A model generated the notes under the pieces. It ran no database searches and had not been told where the DNA came from. It worked only from the letters and a program-made list of their open reading frames with translations. From NCBI GenBank assembly GCA_003554945.1, contig PWHN01000096.1, positions 1 to 14,297 of the forward strand: a stretch of 14,297 nt of DNA. Direction: 5' to 3'. The translations under genes and the position numbers were made by a program. This DNA is from a bacterium. GTDB taxonomy: Bacteria; T1Sed10-126. Shown piece by piece: positions 1-6,682 of the stretch. Numbering within the stretch: the first letter of the stretch is position 1; each line of letters begins with the position of its first letter.

Positions 1-1
1 A

Positions 2-229
2 ATTCAATGATAACTGAAAACGTCGTTAAGCCCAAACGAGATGGATTGGAGGCAGACGTTACCAAATTCAATGATAACTGAAAACGTCGTTAAGCCCAAA
101 CAATGTAGCAAGAAGACCGCTTGCGAACTATTCAATGATAACTGAAAACGTCGTTAAGCCCAAACTTGGATCTCCATTCCTTGTTTTGGCATTATTCAAT
201 GATAACTGAAAACGTCGTTAAGCCCAAAC
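2..229. CRISPR. CRISPR array, right-hand end (4 repeats, 3 spacers)
   Basis: Four identical 36-bp repeats lie at 2-37, 66-101, 130-165 and 194-229. Each begins ATTCAATGATAACTG and ends TTAAGCCCAAAC. The three spacers (38-65, 102-129, 166-193) differ from one another and are all exactly 28 bp, giving a strict 64-bp period. The array continues beyond the left edge. Read on the minus strand the repeat ends in ATTGAAT, which resembles the ATTGAAA-type 3' end of many type I and III repeats. That reading would place the leader to the right, and the undegraded last repeat at 194-229 agrees with it. However, 28-bp spacers are short for type I or III and closer to type II, V or VI. No effector gene is in the window, so the type is not assigned. 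Confidence 0.97.
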
Positions 230-529
230 TCCTTAAAAATAAGCGAAGACAAGCCTCGGTGGTTGAAAGGTTGAAAGTTGAGATCATGCTGTAACGTATA
301 TGTAATTTTTCCCAACGAACCGGTTGTCAAGTTGTCAAGTTACAGGATGAAAGCGGAACGAAGATTTTCCTGGGGACAGACCTTCATATTCTATATTTAT
401 AAGGAACAACCAGTATTTAGTGGTGTCAGATGGGGCTGTGGAAGCCAGCATTACATGAGTTTTACAACAGCCTTTATCATCTATTAATCATAATGTAATT
501 AGTTGGTTAAATTCATTAAAATACTAACT
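230..529. other. Gene-free segment beside the array, possible CRISPR leader
   Basis: About 300 bp of mostly AT-rich sequence without a credible gene. A 69-codon open frame at 278-487 has no ribosome binding site and no recognisable protein. The segment contains two perfect 8-bp tandem duplications: GGTTGAAA at 261-268 and 269-276, and GTTGTCAA at 323-330 and 331-338. If the array is transcribed leftwards, this segment would be the leader carrying its promoter and integration signals. That is inference from position and composition only. Confidence 0.35.
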
Positions 530-569
530 TCCCCAGAACATTTGGAAAATTTTCCAAATGTTCTGGGGA
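530..569. repeat. Perfect 40-bp palindrome without spacer
   Basis: The left arm TCCCCAGAACATTTGGAAAA (530-549) is exactly complementary to the right arm (550-569), with no loop. No run of T follows, so a normal intrinsic terminator is not evident. It sits between the CRISPR leader-like stretch and the intron-like segment that starts at 593. It could be a hairpin at which a class C group II intron inserted, a recombination relic, or a protein-binding site. The palindrome is directly visible, but its role is unknown. Confidence 0.85.
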
Positions 570-592
570 GATGAACCTGTTGTTGGGTTCGT

Positions 593-842
593 GTGCGACA
601 AAATATTACAGTTGTCAGCCGTGATCAATCAGGCAGTTTACAAATAACACTGCTGCTGGCAGCAGCGTTGTGTCTCCTTGCGTGGAAGCTGGCGACTTCC
701 GCGTAAGGCAACCAGTTGGGAAGGGTGGTCCGTCGGGACTGCTCTCCGGTGATTCCATAAACAAAATAGCAGGTCCCGGGTGGAAGGGAGACGCCCGTTG
801 GGCGCTGCCACCTTAGGGGTGACCTTCCAGTGTTCCCGCGCA
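593..842 (+). ncRNA. GC-rich structured RNA segment, possible truncated group II intron (5' domain I)
   Basis: The segment begins GTGCGAC, matching the GUGYG 5' end of bacterial group II introns, and its composition is far more GC-rich than the flanks. It folds well. A 13-bp stem pairs 676-688 with 696-708 around a 7-nt loop and contains two wobble pairs, 680 with 704 and 683 with 701. These are G-U or U-G only in a plus-strand RNA and would be A-C mismatches in the opposite strand. A second nested structure pairs 772-775 with 821-824, 779-783 with 808-812, and 792-796 with 800-804. No reverse transcriptase and no domain V-like 3' end are present nearby, so an intron here would be a 5' fragment. 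The 3' boundary is approximate. The structure is seen; the intron identity is inferred and could be wrong. Confidence 0.4.
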
Positions 843-913
843 AACCTGCCACTTATAATGTAATGTGTTTTGTTTGAAAAATCAATTATAAATTGTGAAG
901 TGGAGGATAAACC

Positions 914-1051
914 ATCGAATTAGTCCTCAACACTTACGGCACTTATTTACGCAAAAAGGACCAGCGGTTCATTCTTGAACGCGATGGCGAACGGTTTGAA
1001 GTCTCCCACAAGAAAGTAGATCGGATTTTAGTAATTATCCCAACCCGATAA
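914..1051 (+). pseudogene. cas1: Cas1 N-terminal remnant (CRISPR adaptation integrase)
   Basis: A 45-codon frame reads IELVLNTYGTYLRKKD, then QRFILERDGERFEVS, then HKKVDRILVIIPTR and a TAA stop. This matches the N-terminal beta-sandwich of Cas1 (typical form: LVLNTYG, one or two strands, then KVxSILI). Intact Cas1 is about 300-340 residues and its catalytic Glu, His and Asp lie in the C-terminal helical domain, all missing here. The frame leaves the family pattern just after DRILV, near 1037, so the breakpoint is likely there. A good ribosome binding site, TGGAGGA at 901-907, sits 7 bases upstream, but the codon in the start position is ATC, not ATG. The fragment lies next to the array, faces right, and has no cas2 after it. 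It is best read as debris of a lost adaptation module. Confidence 0.72.
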
Positions 1052-1106
1052 CAGAGGTTAAAAGTTGCTATTTGGTCAAGGGCTCAGTATCAGAATAAAG
1101 TCTCAT

Positions 1107-1151
1107 TACGTCAAAATACTTTGACGTAGTAAGATGCTGTAGATGTGTAAT
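1107..1151 (+). promoter_or_regulatory. Candidate promoter with overlapping inverted-repeat operator
   Basis: TACGTCAAA (1107-1115) and TTTGACGTA (1120-1128) form a perfect 9-bp inverted repeat separated by ATAC. The right arm contains TTGACG (1121-1126), a good -35 element. TGTAAT (1146-1151) follows at a spacing of 19 and could be the -10. A regulator bound to the inverted repeat would cover the -35 box of the solute-binding protein and kinase genes. The inverted repeat is clear, the promoter assignment is inferred. Confidence 0.45.
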
Positions 1152-1228
1152 CTTTTTATAAAATTGTTTGACTGGGAGGGTAATATGTAATAGCCTTGTG
1201 GTGGTGGGAGAAAGTAGGGACTAAAAAA

Positions 1229-2134
1229 ATGTGTAAAAAATCGACTGCAGCTCAAGTACTGCTTTTATCGCTGGTTTTTCTTCTTTTCCTCACTGCTCTA
1301 TCAAATCCTTCACCTTTTCATTCACGGACAAACGAACAACGCGGTCTTCAGTTTGAGCGTTGTCGGCCTTATCTTTCTCTGATTCGTCCCTGTCCGGGCG
1401 AATACTTTGAAGCCGGCAAATTCTCCCCCCTGATGCCCGATACCGTGGTCATTTCTACAGGGGAGTGGTCCCCCTGGATTGGCGAGGAGATAGAGGGCTA
1501 CGGCTTTGTCGGGCGGTTAATCGAAAAAGCTTTTGCCCGGGAGGGCTATGCGGTAAAATTTGAGTTTTATCCCTGGGAGCGGGCTTTTAGAAAACTAATC
1601 CGTGGTGAAGTTCATGCTTCAGCCTACTGGTTTGAAAGCGAAATGAGAAAAAAACATGCTTATTACAGTGAACCGGTATCTGACGAGCGGACCGTATTCT
1701 GGTATCATCGGGATAACCCGCTGGATGATTGGGAGCAACTGCGAGATTTACGGGATTACCGCATTGGTGTTTCCCGTGGGATAACTTATACAGAGGAGCT
1801 ATGGCGTTTAGGGGAAGAGGGTATCCTGGAGCTTAATCTTGCTAACGACGATCTGTTAAATTTTAGAAAATTGCTTCACGGGCGGGTTGATCTCTTTCCT
1901 TCTTCTATAATTAACGCCCGGGCGCTGCTGAATCAGAACTTTACCGAAGAGCAAAAAGAAAAGCTGAATTATCACGAGCATCCACTTACAGAACAGACCG
2001 GGCACCTTCTTTTTCCCCGGGGGTATGAGACGTCCCGAAAACTGCTTGAGGCATTTAACCGGGGACTGGAAGAACTGAAAGACGAGAGTATGTACGAGGA
2101 ACTTTTCCGGGAGCTGATTGAACCTTATGAGTGA
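1229..2134 (+). CDS. Periplasmic solute-binding protein, family 3, probable sensor partner
   Basis: Encodes 301 residues. A signal sequence (about residues 8-25, LLLSLVFLLFL) is followed by an atypical 45-residue stretch with two cysteines (45 and 55). A family-3 periplasmic binding domain then runs from about residue 70 to the end, with the typical opening DTVVISTGEWSPW and the later segments FEFYPWERAFRKL, YRIGVSRGITY and the helix RKLLEAFNRGLEEL. Such proteins bind amino acids or similar small polar ligands. No ABC permease or ATPase is adjacent. Instead its last 8 bases overlap the start of a histidine kinase, so it probably presents a ligand to that sensor. The ATG at 1229 is chosen because AGGGA lies 8 bases upstream and the signal peptide follows at once. 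An in-frame TTG at 1196 would add 11 poorly supported residues. Confidence 0.8.
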   Translation: MCKKSTAAQVLLLSLVFLLFLTALSNPSPFHSRTNEQRGLQFERCRPYLSLIRPCPGEYFEAGKFSPLMPDTVVISTGEWSPWIGEEIEGYGFVGRLIEKAFAREGYAVKFEFYPWERAFRKLIRGEVHASAYWFESEMRKKHAYYSEPVSDERTVFWYHRDNPLDDWEQLRDLRDYRIGVSRGITYTEELWRLGEEGILELNLANDDLLNFRKLLHGRVDLFPSSIINARALLNQNFTEEQKEKLNYHEHPLTEQTGHLLFPRGYETSRKLLEAFNRGLEELKDESMYEELFRELIEPYE

Positions 2135-3323
2135 TATAAAAAGAAGAGTTGGCGTTATGCGCTGGACACTTTTGACAGCGATTGTATTGTTCATAGTCTT
2201 CCTGGGATTTGTTTTTTTGCTGGAACAGAGAGTGCAGGAGGATGCAGAGGCAACAATTCAGAGACACTCCGATGTTCTTTCCAGCATGGTCTGGAATTTT
2301 AACGATCGTGAAGCACAGATGTATCTTGAACTTGTCAGTGAGGTTGATATCTACGGTCGAGCATTAATAACAACCCTGGATGGTGACTCTTTTGTTGAAA
2401 TCACGGGTGTTAGTCCACCGATTCTATACGGTCTGCTGAAGCGAGTGGGACTGGTGGAGGGCCGCCAATTGCGTTCGGAAATAATCTACAATGGAGAAAC
2501 TATTGGTGAGCTGAAAGCCCTTTGGTATCCTGATACTCTCCAGACACACCTCTATTTCCTGCTGATTCTTGTTTTGATTGGTGGTGTACTTCACCTGGTC
2601 TATCTTCTCTATCAATCCAAAATAACTCTTGCCGGTCGGGTCAGGGAGCGGACCAGAAAATTGGAAGATGAAGTTAAAAAACACCGGCGAACGGAGAAAA
2701 AGCTCGCGGAGTCTTTGGAGGAGAAGAAAATTCTGTTGCAGGAAGTCCACCACCGGGTGAAAAACAATCTGTTTACAATTGTCGGCTTATTGAAACTGCA
2801 GGAAATAGATACTGACGACAGTCAGTTGTCCAAAATACTGCAGAGAAGTGTGAATAGAATCCACTCGCTTGCCCTGATTCACCAGGAACTCTACAGTCGT
2901 GACGAATACGTTGAGCTGGATTTTTCCGACTACCTGCACAAGCTGATTGAAAATATCAAGGAGACTCTTGCAGAACCAGATCAGGAAATATCAGTCGATT
3001 ACTCGCTCGCTCAAATGAATTTGCACCTCGAGCAGTCCATCCCCTGTGCCCTGGCGATAAACGAATTGATCACCAATGCTTTCCAACATGGTTTGAAGGA
3101 AAAAGCTGAGGGTAGATTGAAGGTAACCGGGGAAAAAGAAGCGGGGCAAGTTAAAATAACAGTTGCCAATGATGGTCGGCGACTGCCGGAAGATTTTTCG
3201 CTCGAAGAAGATAGCTCCATGGGTCTGAATCTGGCTATAAAATTAATTGAGAAACAGCTCAGGGGAAACGTTTACTTTGAGCAGGACGGCTGGGTAAAGT
3301 TCGTTATCGAGTTTCCGGTATAA
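2127..3323 (+). CDS. Membrane sensor histidine kinase, HisKA_2 type
   Basis: Encodes 398 residues: a transmembrane helix at about 14-32, a periplasmic sensor region of about 105 residues, a second helix at about 141-162, a charged coiled coil (about 165-205), then the H-box EVHHRVKNNLFTIVG (206-220). The likely phospho-acceptor is His209, directly before RVKNN. The ATPase domain shows the N-box INELITNAFQHG (311-322), VANDG (346-350) and SSMGLNLAIKLI. This H-box defines the HisKA_2/HWE-like kinases, which often signal through unlinked response regulators. None is encoded nearby. The gene overlaps the solute-binding protein gene by 8 bases, so the two are co-translated and probably form one sensor. 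The ATG at 2127 fits the overlap. A TTG at 2118 and an ATG at 2157 are alternatives. The ligand is unknown. Confidence 0.9.
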   Translation: MSDIKRRVGVMRWTLLTAIVLFIVFLGFVFLLEQRVQEDAEATIQRHSDVLSSMVWNFNDREAQMYLELVSEVDIYGRALITTLDGDSFVEITGVSPPILYGLLKRVGLVEGRQLRSEIIYNGETIGELKALWYPDTLQTHLYFLLILVLIGGVLHLVYLLYQSKITLAGRVRERTRKLEDEVKKHRRTEKKLAESLEEKKILLQEVHHRVKNNLFTIVGLLKLQEIDTDDSQLSKILQRSVNRIHSLALIHQELYSRDEYVELDFSDYLHKLIENIKETLAEPDQEISVDYSLAQMNLHLEQSIPCALAINELITNAFQHGLKEKAEGRLKVTGEKEAGQVKITVANDGRRLPEDFSLEEDSSMGLNLAIKLIEKQLRGNVYFEQDGWVKFVIEFPV

Positions 3324-3337
3324 GACCCAGCCCAAAA

Positions 3338-3370
<33 letters not shown>

Positions 3371-3401
3371 CTCATAGATGCTGTAGAAAGGAGGCAAAAA
3401 A

Positions 3402-3764
3402 ATGGCGGGAAAAGCCCTGGAAGAGTGCTACGAGCGGGTGGCTGAAATATTTCGTGCTCTTGGACATCCACTGCGGCTAAAAATTGTGCGTGAACTGGCC
3501 GCCTCGCCCCGCAACGTCAACTGGCTGCACGAGCGGCTCGGGGGGAGTCAGGCCAACATATCAAAACATCTGGCGGTGCTTCGTGATCATTCGATTGTCA
3601 GTCGTAACCGCCAGGGAACAGAGAATATCTACAAACTGGTAAGCGAGGAGACACTTGAGCTGTGCGGTTGTGCATTTGACTGCATTAGAGCTCAGATCAA
3701 AAACGAAGTCGCCCTGATGGATAAATTTGAAGCATCTGAACAGATTTTTAAAAGAAACAATTAA
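3402..3764 (+). CDS. ArsR-family transcriptional repressor with C-terminal cysteine cluster
   Basis: 120 residues, the usual ArsR/SmtB size. The winged helix includes ALGHPLRLKIVREL (19-32) and the recognition helix SQANISKHLAVLRDH (49-63), followed by the wing SRNRQGTENIYKL. The classical alpha-3 ELCVC arsenic site is absent. Instead Cys88, Cys90 and Cys94 form LCGCAFDC near the C-terminus, and Cys9 lies in the first helix. Such a set could bind a thiophilic metal or form a disulfide or polysulfide bridge. AAAGGAGG lies 7 bases before the ATG. The gene heads an operon with thioredoxin, an MMPL exporter and a DUF2892 protein. The pairing of an ArsR regulator with DUF2892 recalls the E. coli ygaV-ygaP pair, which responds to sulfur species, but the effector here is not known. 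Confidence 0.9.
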   Translation: MAGKALEECYERVAEIFRALGHPLRLKIVRELAASPRNVNWLHERLGGSQANISKHLAVLRDHSIVSRNRQGTENIYKLVSEETLELCGCAFDCIRAQIKNEVALMDKFEASEQIFKRNN

Positions 3765-3785
3765 CTTGTTAGGAGAGTGATTTTG

Positions 3786-4094
3786 ATGGCTATAGATATA
3801 TCTGTGGATCAATTTGAGGCTGAGGTGCTTGATAAGTCTGGTGAGGAGCGGGTGGTCGTTGACTTCTGGGCCCCCTGGTGCAATCCCTGCAAAATGCTGG
3901 GGCCAACCCTGGAGGAAGTGTGTGAGGAGGAAGGACTAAAGCTGGTCAAAATCAACGTTGACGAAAACTCCGATCTGGCCCGTCAATTCGGCATCCGCGG
4001 TATCCCGGCTGTAAAGGTTTTTAAAGACGGGGAGGTAGTCGACGAGTTTACCGGTGTACAACCGGAGGAACAGATCAGAAGCGTAGTCACATAA
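3786..4094 (+). CDS. Thioredoxin
   Basis: 102 residues with the complete thioredoxin fold: [14 protein letters not shown] (23-36) holds the redox pair Cys32 and Cys35, IGI-like [15 protein letters not shown] (68-82) holds the cis-proline Pro74, and FTGVQP lies near the end. The active site is WCNPC rather than the usual WCGPC, so its redox potential or partner choice may differ from a housekeeping thioredoxin. An additional Cys46 is present. It acts in the cytoplasm as a disulfide reductant. The ATG at 3786 has AGGAGAG 9-14 bases upstream; the GTG at 3777 is too close to that site. The gene is 21 bases after the arsR-like gene and would be controlled with it. Confidence 0.92.
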   Translation: MAIDISVDQFEAEVLDKSGEERVVVDFWAPWCNPCKMLGPTLEEVCEEEGLKLVKINVDENSDLARQFGIRGIPAVKVFKDGEVVDEFTGVQPEEQIRSVVT

Positions 4095-4116
4095 TGAAAA
4101 TAAGGAGTGGATGATA

Positions 4117-6420
4117 ATGGACGAGTTAACCTGGAAGAGCTGGCTGTCGCGTTTTTCCTGGGATCATCCCTATCTGGTTTTTGTGGTTGTTTTGTTTTTA
4201 ACAGTTGGAGCTGTCGCTCTTTTTCCGCGGATAAGGATAAACACTGATCCAGAGGACATGCTGCGCGATGACCACCCCGCTCGCGTGGAGGATCGTCGCC
4301 TAAAAGAAAACTTCTATATTCACGATATGGTCGCAGTTGCACTTGAACCCCCCGAGTGTGATGAAGAAATTACAACTGAACGAATGGAGCTTCTTCATAA
4401 TCTTGTTCGTAAAATTAGACGTCAAGAAGGAGTTATTAGCGAGGATATACTCTCGGTCTTCACGAGCGACGACATCGAGGGTTTCCCCGGTGGTATTGAT
4501 GTGGATCGTTTTTTACGCAGCCCACCTGAGGACCAGCAGGGGGTAAATCAAGTGATCGAGCGGCTGCAGGCCCATCCAGTGTTGAGCGACATGATCGTGG
4601 ACGAGACGACCTGTGGCCTGGCTATTTTTGTGCCGATTCGAGACAAGGATTACAGTTATCCTCTACGCCAGGCAGTGCTTGATTTCTGGGACCAGCAGCC
4701 CGAGGAGGCCGGTAAAATTCATATTGCCGGCCTGCCGGTTGCCGAGGAGACTTTTGGCGTTCAGATGTTCTACCAGATGGCCACCTCGGCTCCGCTTGCT
4801 TTTTTGTTGATTGGAATAATTATGCTGATATTCTTCCGTAGTTTCAGTCTTGTTACCTGGGCGCTTTTTCAGGCTGCTATAGTCGTAATCTGGGTTATGG
4901 GGGCCTTGATTGGTCTGGGTTATACCGTGCACATTATGAGTACAATGATTCCCATCTTTCTATTACCGGTAGCAGTTGTCGACAGCATTCACATTTTAAG
5001 CGATTTTACTGACCGGCTTAACATCTCGAATGCCGCAGATAGAGAGGTTATGGCCGAGGTTTACGAGGAAATATTTTATCCGATTTTATTCACCAGCCTG
5101 ACCTCGGCGGCCGGTTTTTTCTCCCTTTCAATGACGGGTATTCCCCCGGTCCAGGTGTTTGGGGTAGCGGTTGGTGCTGGAATTCTACTCGCCTTTTTAA
5201 CCACGCTAACTATCCTGCCCGCCGGGACCAACCTCTGGGCGCCGTCTCCGAAAACCAGTGGGGCGGACTCCTTTATCGGCCGGCTGGTTAGTTGTTGCGA
5301 GGACTGTTCCTGTATAATGCGTCGTTACCCGAAGATAATTCTTCTCTTGGGCTTGATCGTAGTCGGTCTGGGCATCTATGGTATGACCCTGATAGAGGTT
5401 AACGATAATCCGACCCGCTGGTTTATGAGCGGTCATCCGATTCGCGAAGCTGACCGCTTCATCAATCGTGCTTTCGCCGGCTCTTATCCGGCCTACATGG
5501 TGCTGGAAAGTGAGACCGACTGGTATGGACCGGAGCAGATGGAACAGCTGGCCGAGCTGCGCCGGCGGCTCGAGGGAATACCAAACGTGGGTAAAGTAAC
5601 CTCGGTTGACGGGATAGTTAACAAAATCCATTATGAGCTACACGATGGTCAGATAGAAACCGAATTTCCCGACTCGTCCCAGGCAGTGCAGCAGTATTTG
5701 TTTCTGTTTGAAAACAGTGGCAACCCTCAGGACCTGTTCCGGCTAATTACCTCCGATGGCGAGGCGATCAACGTTTGGTTCAATCTGGAAAGCGGTGACA
5801 ACCAGGACATGGCCCTGGTAATGGAAGAGGCTGAGCGCTATGTTGAGCAGGCCGGTTTCAACCTGCGTGAGGAGCCGCGCTGGGGTGGTATAACAGTTGT
5901 CAACTTGATCTGGCAGAACGTCATGGTCACTGGCATGGCCTGGGCGCTGGTCAGCAGCTATGTGGCAATTTTCTTGATGATGCTACTTCTATATCGAAAC
6001 CTGCGCTGGACCCTGATGTCCCTGGTGCCGCTTACTTTTACGCTCATTGCTGTTTACGGCCTGGTCGGCTGGGTGGGCAAGGACTACGACATGCCGGTTG
6101 CGGTGCTCTCGGCCCTAAGTATCGGGATAGCGGTTGACTTTGCAATTCACTTCATTCAGCGCGGCCGGCAAATAATCAAGGCGGAGGGGTCCTGGCCGGC
6201 CGCCCGTGAGCGTCTGATGGGTGAGCCGGCACGTGCGATTGCCCGCAACGGAGTCGTTATTGCACTTGGTTTTACTCCGCTGCTCGTCGCACCGCTGGTT
6301 CCTTATGTGACAGTTGGTGTATTCATGGTGCTTATCATGTCCTTTGCCGGTCTTTCGACGTTAGTGGGACTATTTGCCCTTTTTGAGGTGTTTCATCCCT
6401 TTCTACCCGATGAAACCTGA
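4117..6420 (+). CDS. MMPL/RND superfamily exporter
   Basis: 767 residues with two homologous halves. Each half has one transmembrane helix (about 18-37 and 405-425), a large periplasmic domain, then about five helices (about 222-370 and 605-760). The repeated motifs VVDSIHILSDF (Asp289) and AVDFAIHFIQR (Asp674) lie at matching places in the halves, the pattern expected for proton-relay residues of RND-type permeases. The family moves lipids, hopanoids or hydrophobic compounds out of the inner membrane. The cytoplasmic linker before the second half carries SCCEDCSC (Cys393, 394, 397, 399), an unusual cysteine cluster. The second ATG, at 4117, is chosen because AAGGAG then lies 9 bases away; the ATG at 4111 is too near. 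Later genes for LolA-like and outer-membrane proteins suggest they complete the route. The substrate is unknown. Confidence 0.9.
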   Translation: MDELTWKSWLSRFSWDHPYLVFVVVLFLTVGAVALFPRIRINTDPEDMLRDDHPARVEDRRLKENFYIHDMVAVALEPPECDEEITTERMELLHNLVRKIRRQEGVISEDILSVFTSDDIEGFPGGIDVDRFLRSPPEDQQGVNQVIERLQAHPVLSDMIVDETTCGLAIFVPIRDKDYSYPLRQAVLDFWDQQPEEAGKIHIAGLPVAEETFGVQMFYQMATSAPLAFLLIGIIMLIFFRSFSLVTWALFQAAIVVIWVMGALIGLGYTVHIMSTMIPIFLLPVAVVDSIHILSDFTDRLNISNAADREVMAEVYEEIFYPILFTSLTSAAGFFSLSMTGIPPVQVFGVAVGAGILLAFLTTLTILPAGTNLWAPSPKTSGADSFIGRLVSCCEDCSCIMRRYPKIILLLGLIVVGLGIYGMTLIEVNDNPTRWFMSGHPIREADRFINRAFAGSYPAYMVLESETDWYGPEQMEQLAELRRRLEGIPNVGKVTSVDGIVNKIHYELHDGQIETEFPDSSQAVQQYLFLFENSGNPQDLFRLITSDGEAINVWFNLESGDNQDMALVMEEAERYVEQAGFNLREEPRWGGITVVNLIWQNVMVTGMAWALVSSYVAIFLMMLLLYRNLRWTLMSLVPLTFTLIAVYGLVGWVGKDYDMPVAVLSALSIGIAVDFAIHFIQRGRQIIKAEGSWPAARERLMGEPARAIARNGVVIALGFTPLLVAPLVPYVTVGVFMVLIMSFAGLSTLVGLFALFEVFHPFLPDET

Positions 6421-6433
6421 GGAGGTGTGTAAA

Positions 6434-6631
6434 ATGAGCGTAGAGAGAGCACTACGACTAACGGCCGGGCTGGTAGTTGGCGCTTCGGTTCTGCTGGCGG
6501 TTTTTCACACTCAGCACTGGCTCTGGCTGACGGGGTATGTCGCCCTGAACCTGGTGCAATCAGCCTTCACCGGCACCTGCCCTGCCGCCTGGTTTTACGG
6601 TCTGCTGGGTCTTGAAAGCTGTGATGATTAA
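6434..6631 (+). CDS. DUF2892 membrane protein (YgaP-like transmembrane domain)
   Basis: 65 residues. Begins MSVERALRLTAGLVVGASVLL, has two hydrophobic segments (about 8-24 and 29-45) and the family motif LNLVQSAFTGTCPAAW with Cys49. This matches the DUF2892 domain, the membrane part of E. coli YgaP, where it is fused to a rhodanese; here it stands alone. GGAGG at 6421-6425 is 8 bases upstream and 13 bases separate it from the exporter gene. Longer in-frame upstream starts overlap the exporter gene and lack a binding site. Its role is uncertain; family context points to sulfur or persulfide handling. Confidence 0.85.
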   Translation: MSVERALRLTAGLVVGASVLLAVFHTQHWLWLTGYVALNLVQSAFTGTCPAAWFYGLLGLESCDD

Positions 6632-6633
6632 TT

Positions 6634-6650
6634 AAAAAGTCGTACTTTTT
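6634..6650 (+). other. Small AT-rich hairpin between operon genes
   Basis: AAAAAGT (6634-6640) and ACTTTTT (6644-6650) form a 7-bp stem with a 3-base loop CGT, ending in five T. The 51-base gap holding it is the largest inside the operon. It could be a weak attenuator or processing site that separates exporter expression from that of the two envelope genes. The stem is weak and a function is not shown. Confidence 0.35.
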
Positions 6651-6682
6651 GCAATAAATATACTTTTCTGGAGGTGGTTCAG

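Noticed and set aside
278-487. 69-codon plus-strand open frame beside the array
   Set aside because: No ribosome binding site, no recognisable protein pattern, and it lies in the leader-like stretch.
625-852. 75-codon minus-strand open frame
   Set aside because: It runs through the folded GC-rich segment, has no ribosome binding site, and the wobble pairs show that the RNA structure belongs to the plus strand.
3402-3764. Classical arsenite-responsive ArsR
   Set aside because: The alpha-3 ELCVC motif is absent and no arsenic efflux or reductase gene is nearby; only the family level is supported.
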